64,000 nucleotides of DNA from DASWTL01 sp966250385 (lineage in GTDB: Bacteria; Bacteroidota; Bacteroidia; Sphingobacteriales; Sphingobacteriaceae): positions 145,766-209,765 of the forward strand of contig CBINHC010000007.1 of NCBI GenBank assembly GCA_966250385.1. The letters run 5' to 3'. The first letter of the stretch is position 1. Every line of letters begins with the position of its first letter. Below the pieces are notes generated by a model that was given only the letters and a program-made list of their open reading frames with translations, had not been told where the DNA came from and did not search any database. The position numbers and the translations under genes are program-made. Positions 63,947 to 64,000 of the stretch are shown here, one piece after another.

Positions 63947-64000
63947 ATCGAGTAGGAAGATAGGGATTATTTCCCTATCTGTCCTCTCACACCACCGTAC
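63947..64000 (-). mobile_element. group II intron, 3' end only (end of domain V, domain VI)
   Basis: On the minus strand the last 54 bases of the window read as the 3' end of a bacterial group II intron: the domain V 3' strand GTACGGTGGTGTGAGAGG, then domain VI, a hairpin AGATAGGGA/TCCCTATCT closed by GAG-AGGA against TCCT-A-CTC with one unpaired A (63953), and the terminal GAT. The bulged A is the seventh base from the 3' splice site at 63947, where the branch-point A is expected. The rest, including any reverse transcriptase gene, lies beyond the window. Confidence 0.85.

Overview
The window is chromosomal DNA from a Bacteroidota bacterium, probably of the Chitinophagia/Sphingobacteriia type. 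I infer this from the large TonB-dependent receptors with an N-terminal carboxypeptidase-regulatory-like domain, lipoproteins whose mature ends read CKKE/CKKD, Bacteroidota-typical families (DUF3667, DUF4142, DUF892, BFN/UVR protein), and repeated TAnnTTTG promoter boxes with little Shine-Dalgarno signal. I cannot name a species.

Layout. 1-6.5 kb: two paralogous TonB receptors on the minus strand, the first cut by the window edge. 6.9-20 kb: dihydrolipoyl dehydrogenase, a SugE-type SMR exporter, an MBL-fold hydrolase, SMC, an M28 peptidase, two tandem S41 lipoprotein proteases, and a tight three-gene unit (LolD-like ATPase, a lone pre-ATP-grasp-like domain, a degenerate HAD protein). 20-37.6 kb is mostly housekeeping: sucC, kdsA, recQ, kdsD, a mannose-1-phosphate guanylyltransferase, rlmB, dnaB, chrA, etfB-etfA, a nucleoside permease and gltA.

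37.8-59.3 kb reads as a stress-survival region. It holds a four-gene envelope-sugar unit (glycosyltransferase, UDP-galactopyranose mutase, a GH1-RmlD fusion, a DUF892 ferritin-like protein), an esterase, two MscS channels, a cyanophycinase, a four-helix copper-binding protein, two tandem LigD repair ligases (no Ku in the window), a fused trehalose synthase/phosphatase, a DUF4142 lipoprotein and an eRF1-like baeRF protein. Several small unrecognised proteins lie among them, including a paralogous pair of about 80 residues. Together they suggest protection from osmotic, desiccation, metal and DNA-break stress; this is inference from families and proximity.

59.4-63.8 kb: a DnaQ-UvrC-type nuclease, small membrane and DUF3820 proteins, an EamA transporter and an EnvC-like murein hydrolase activator. 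The last 54 bases match the 3' end of a group II intron on the minus strand (end of domain V, domain VI with a bulged branch-point A), so a retroelement lies just beyond the right edge.

No tRNA, rRNA, CRISPR array or insertion sequence was recognised. Promoters and terminators below come from visual motif and inverted-repeat matching only.
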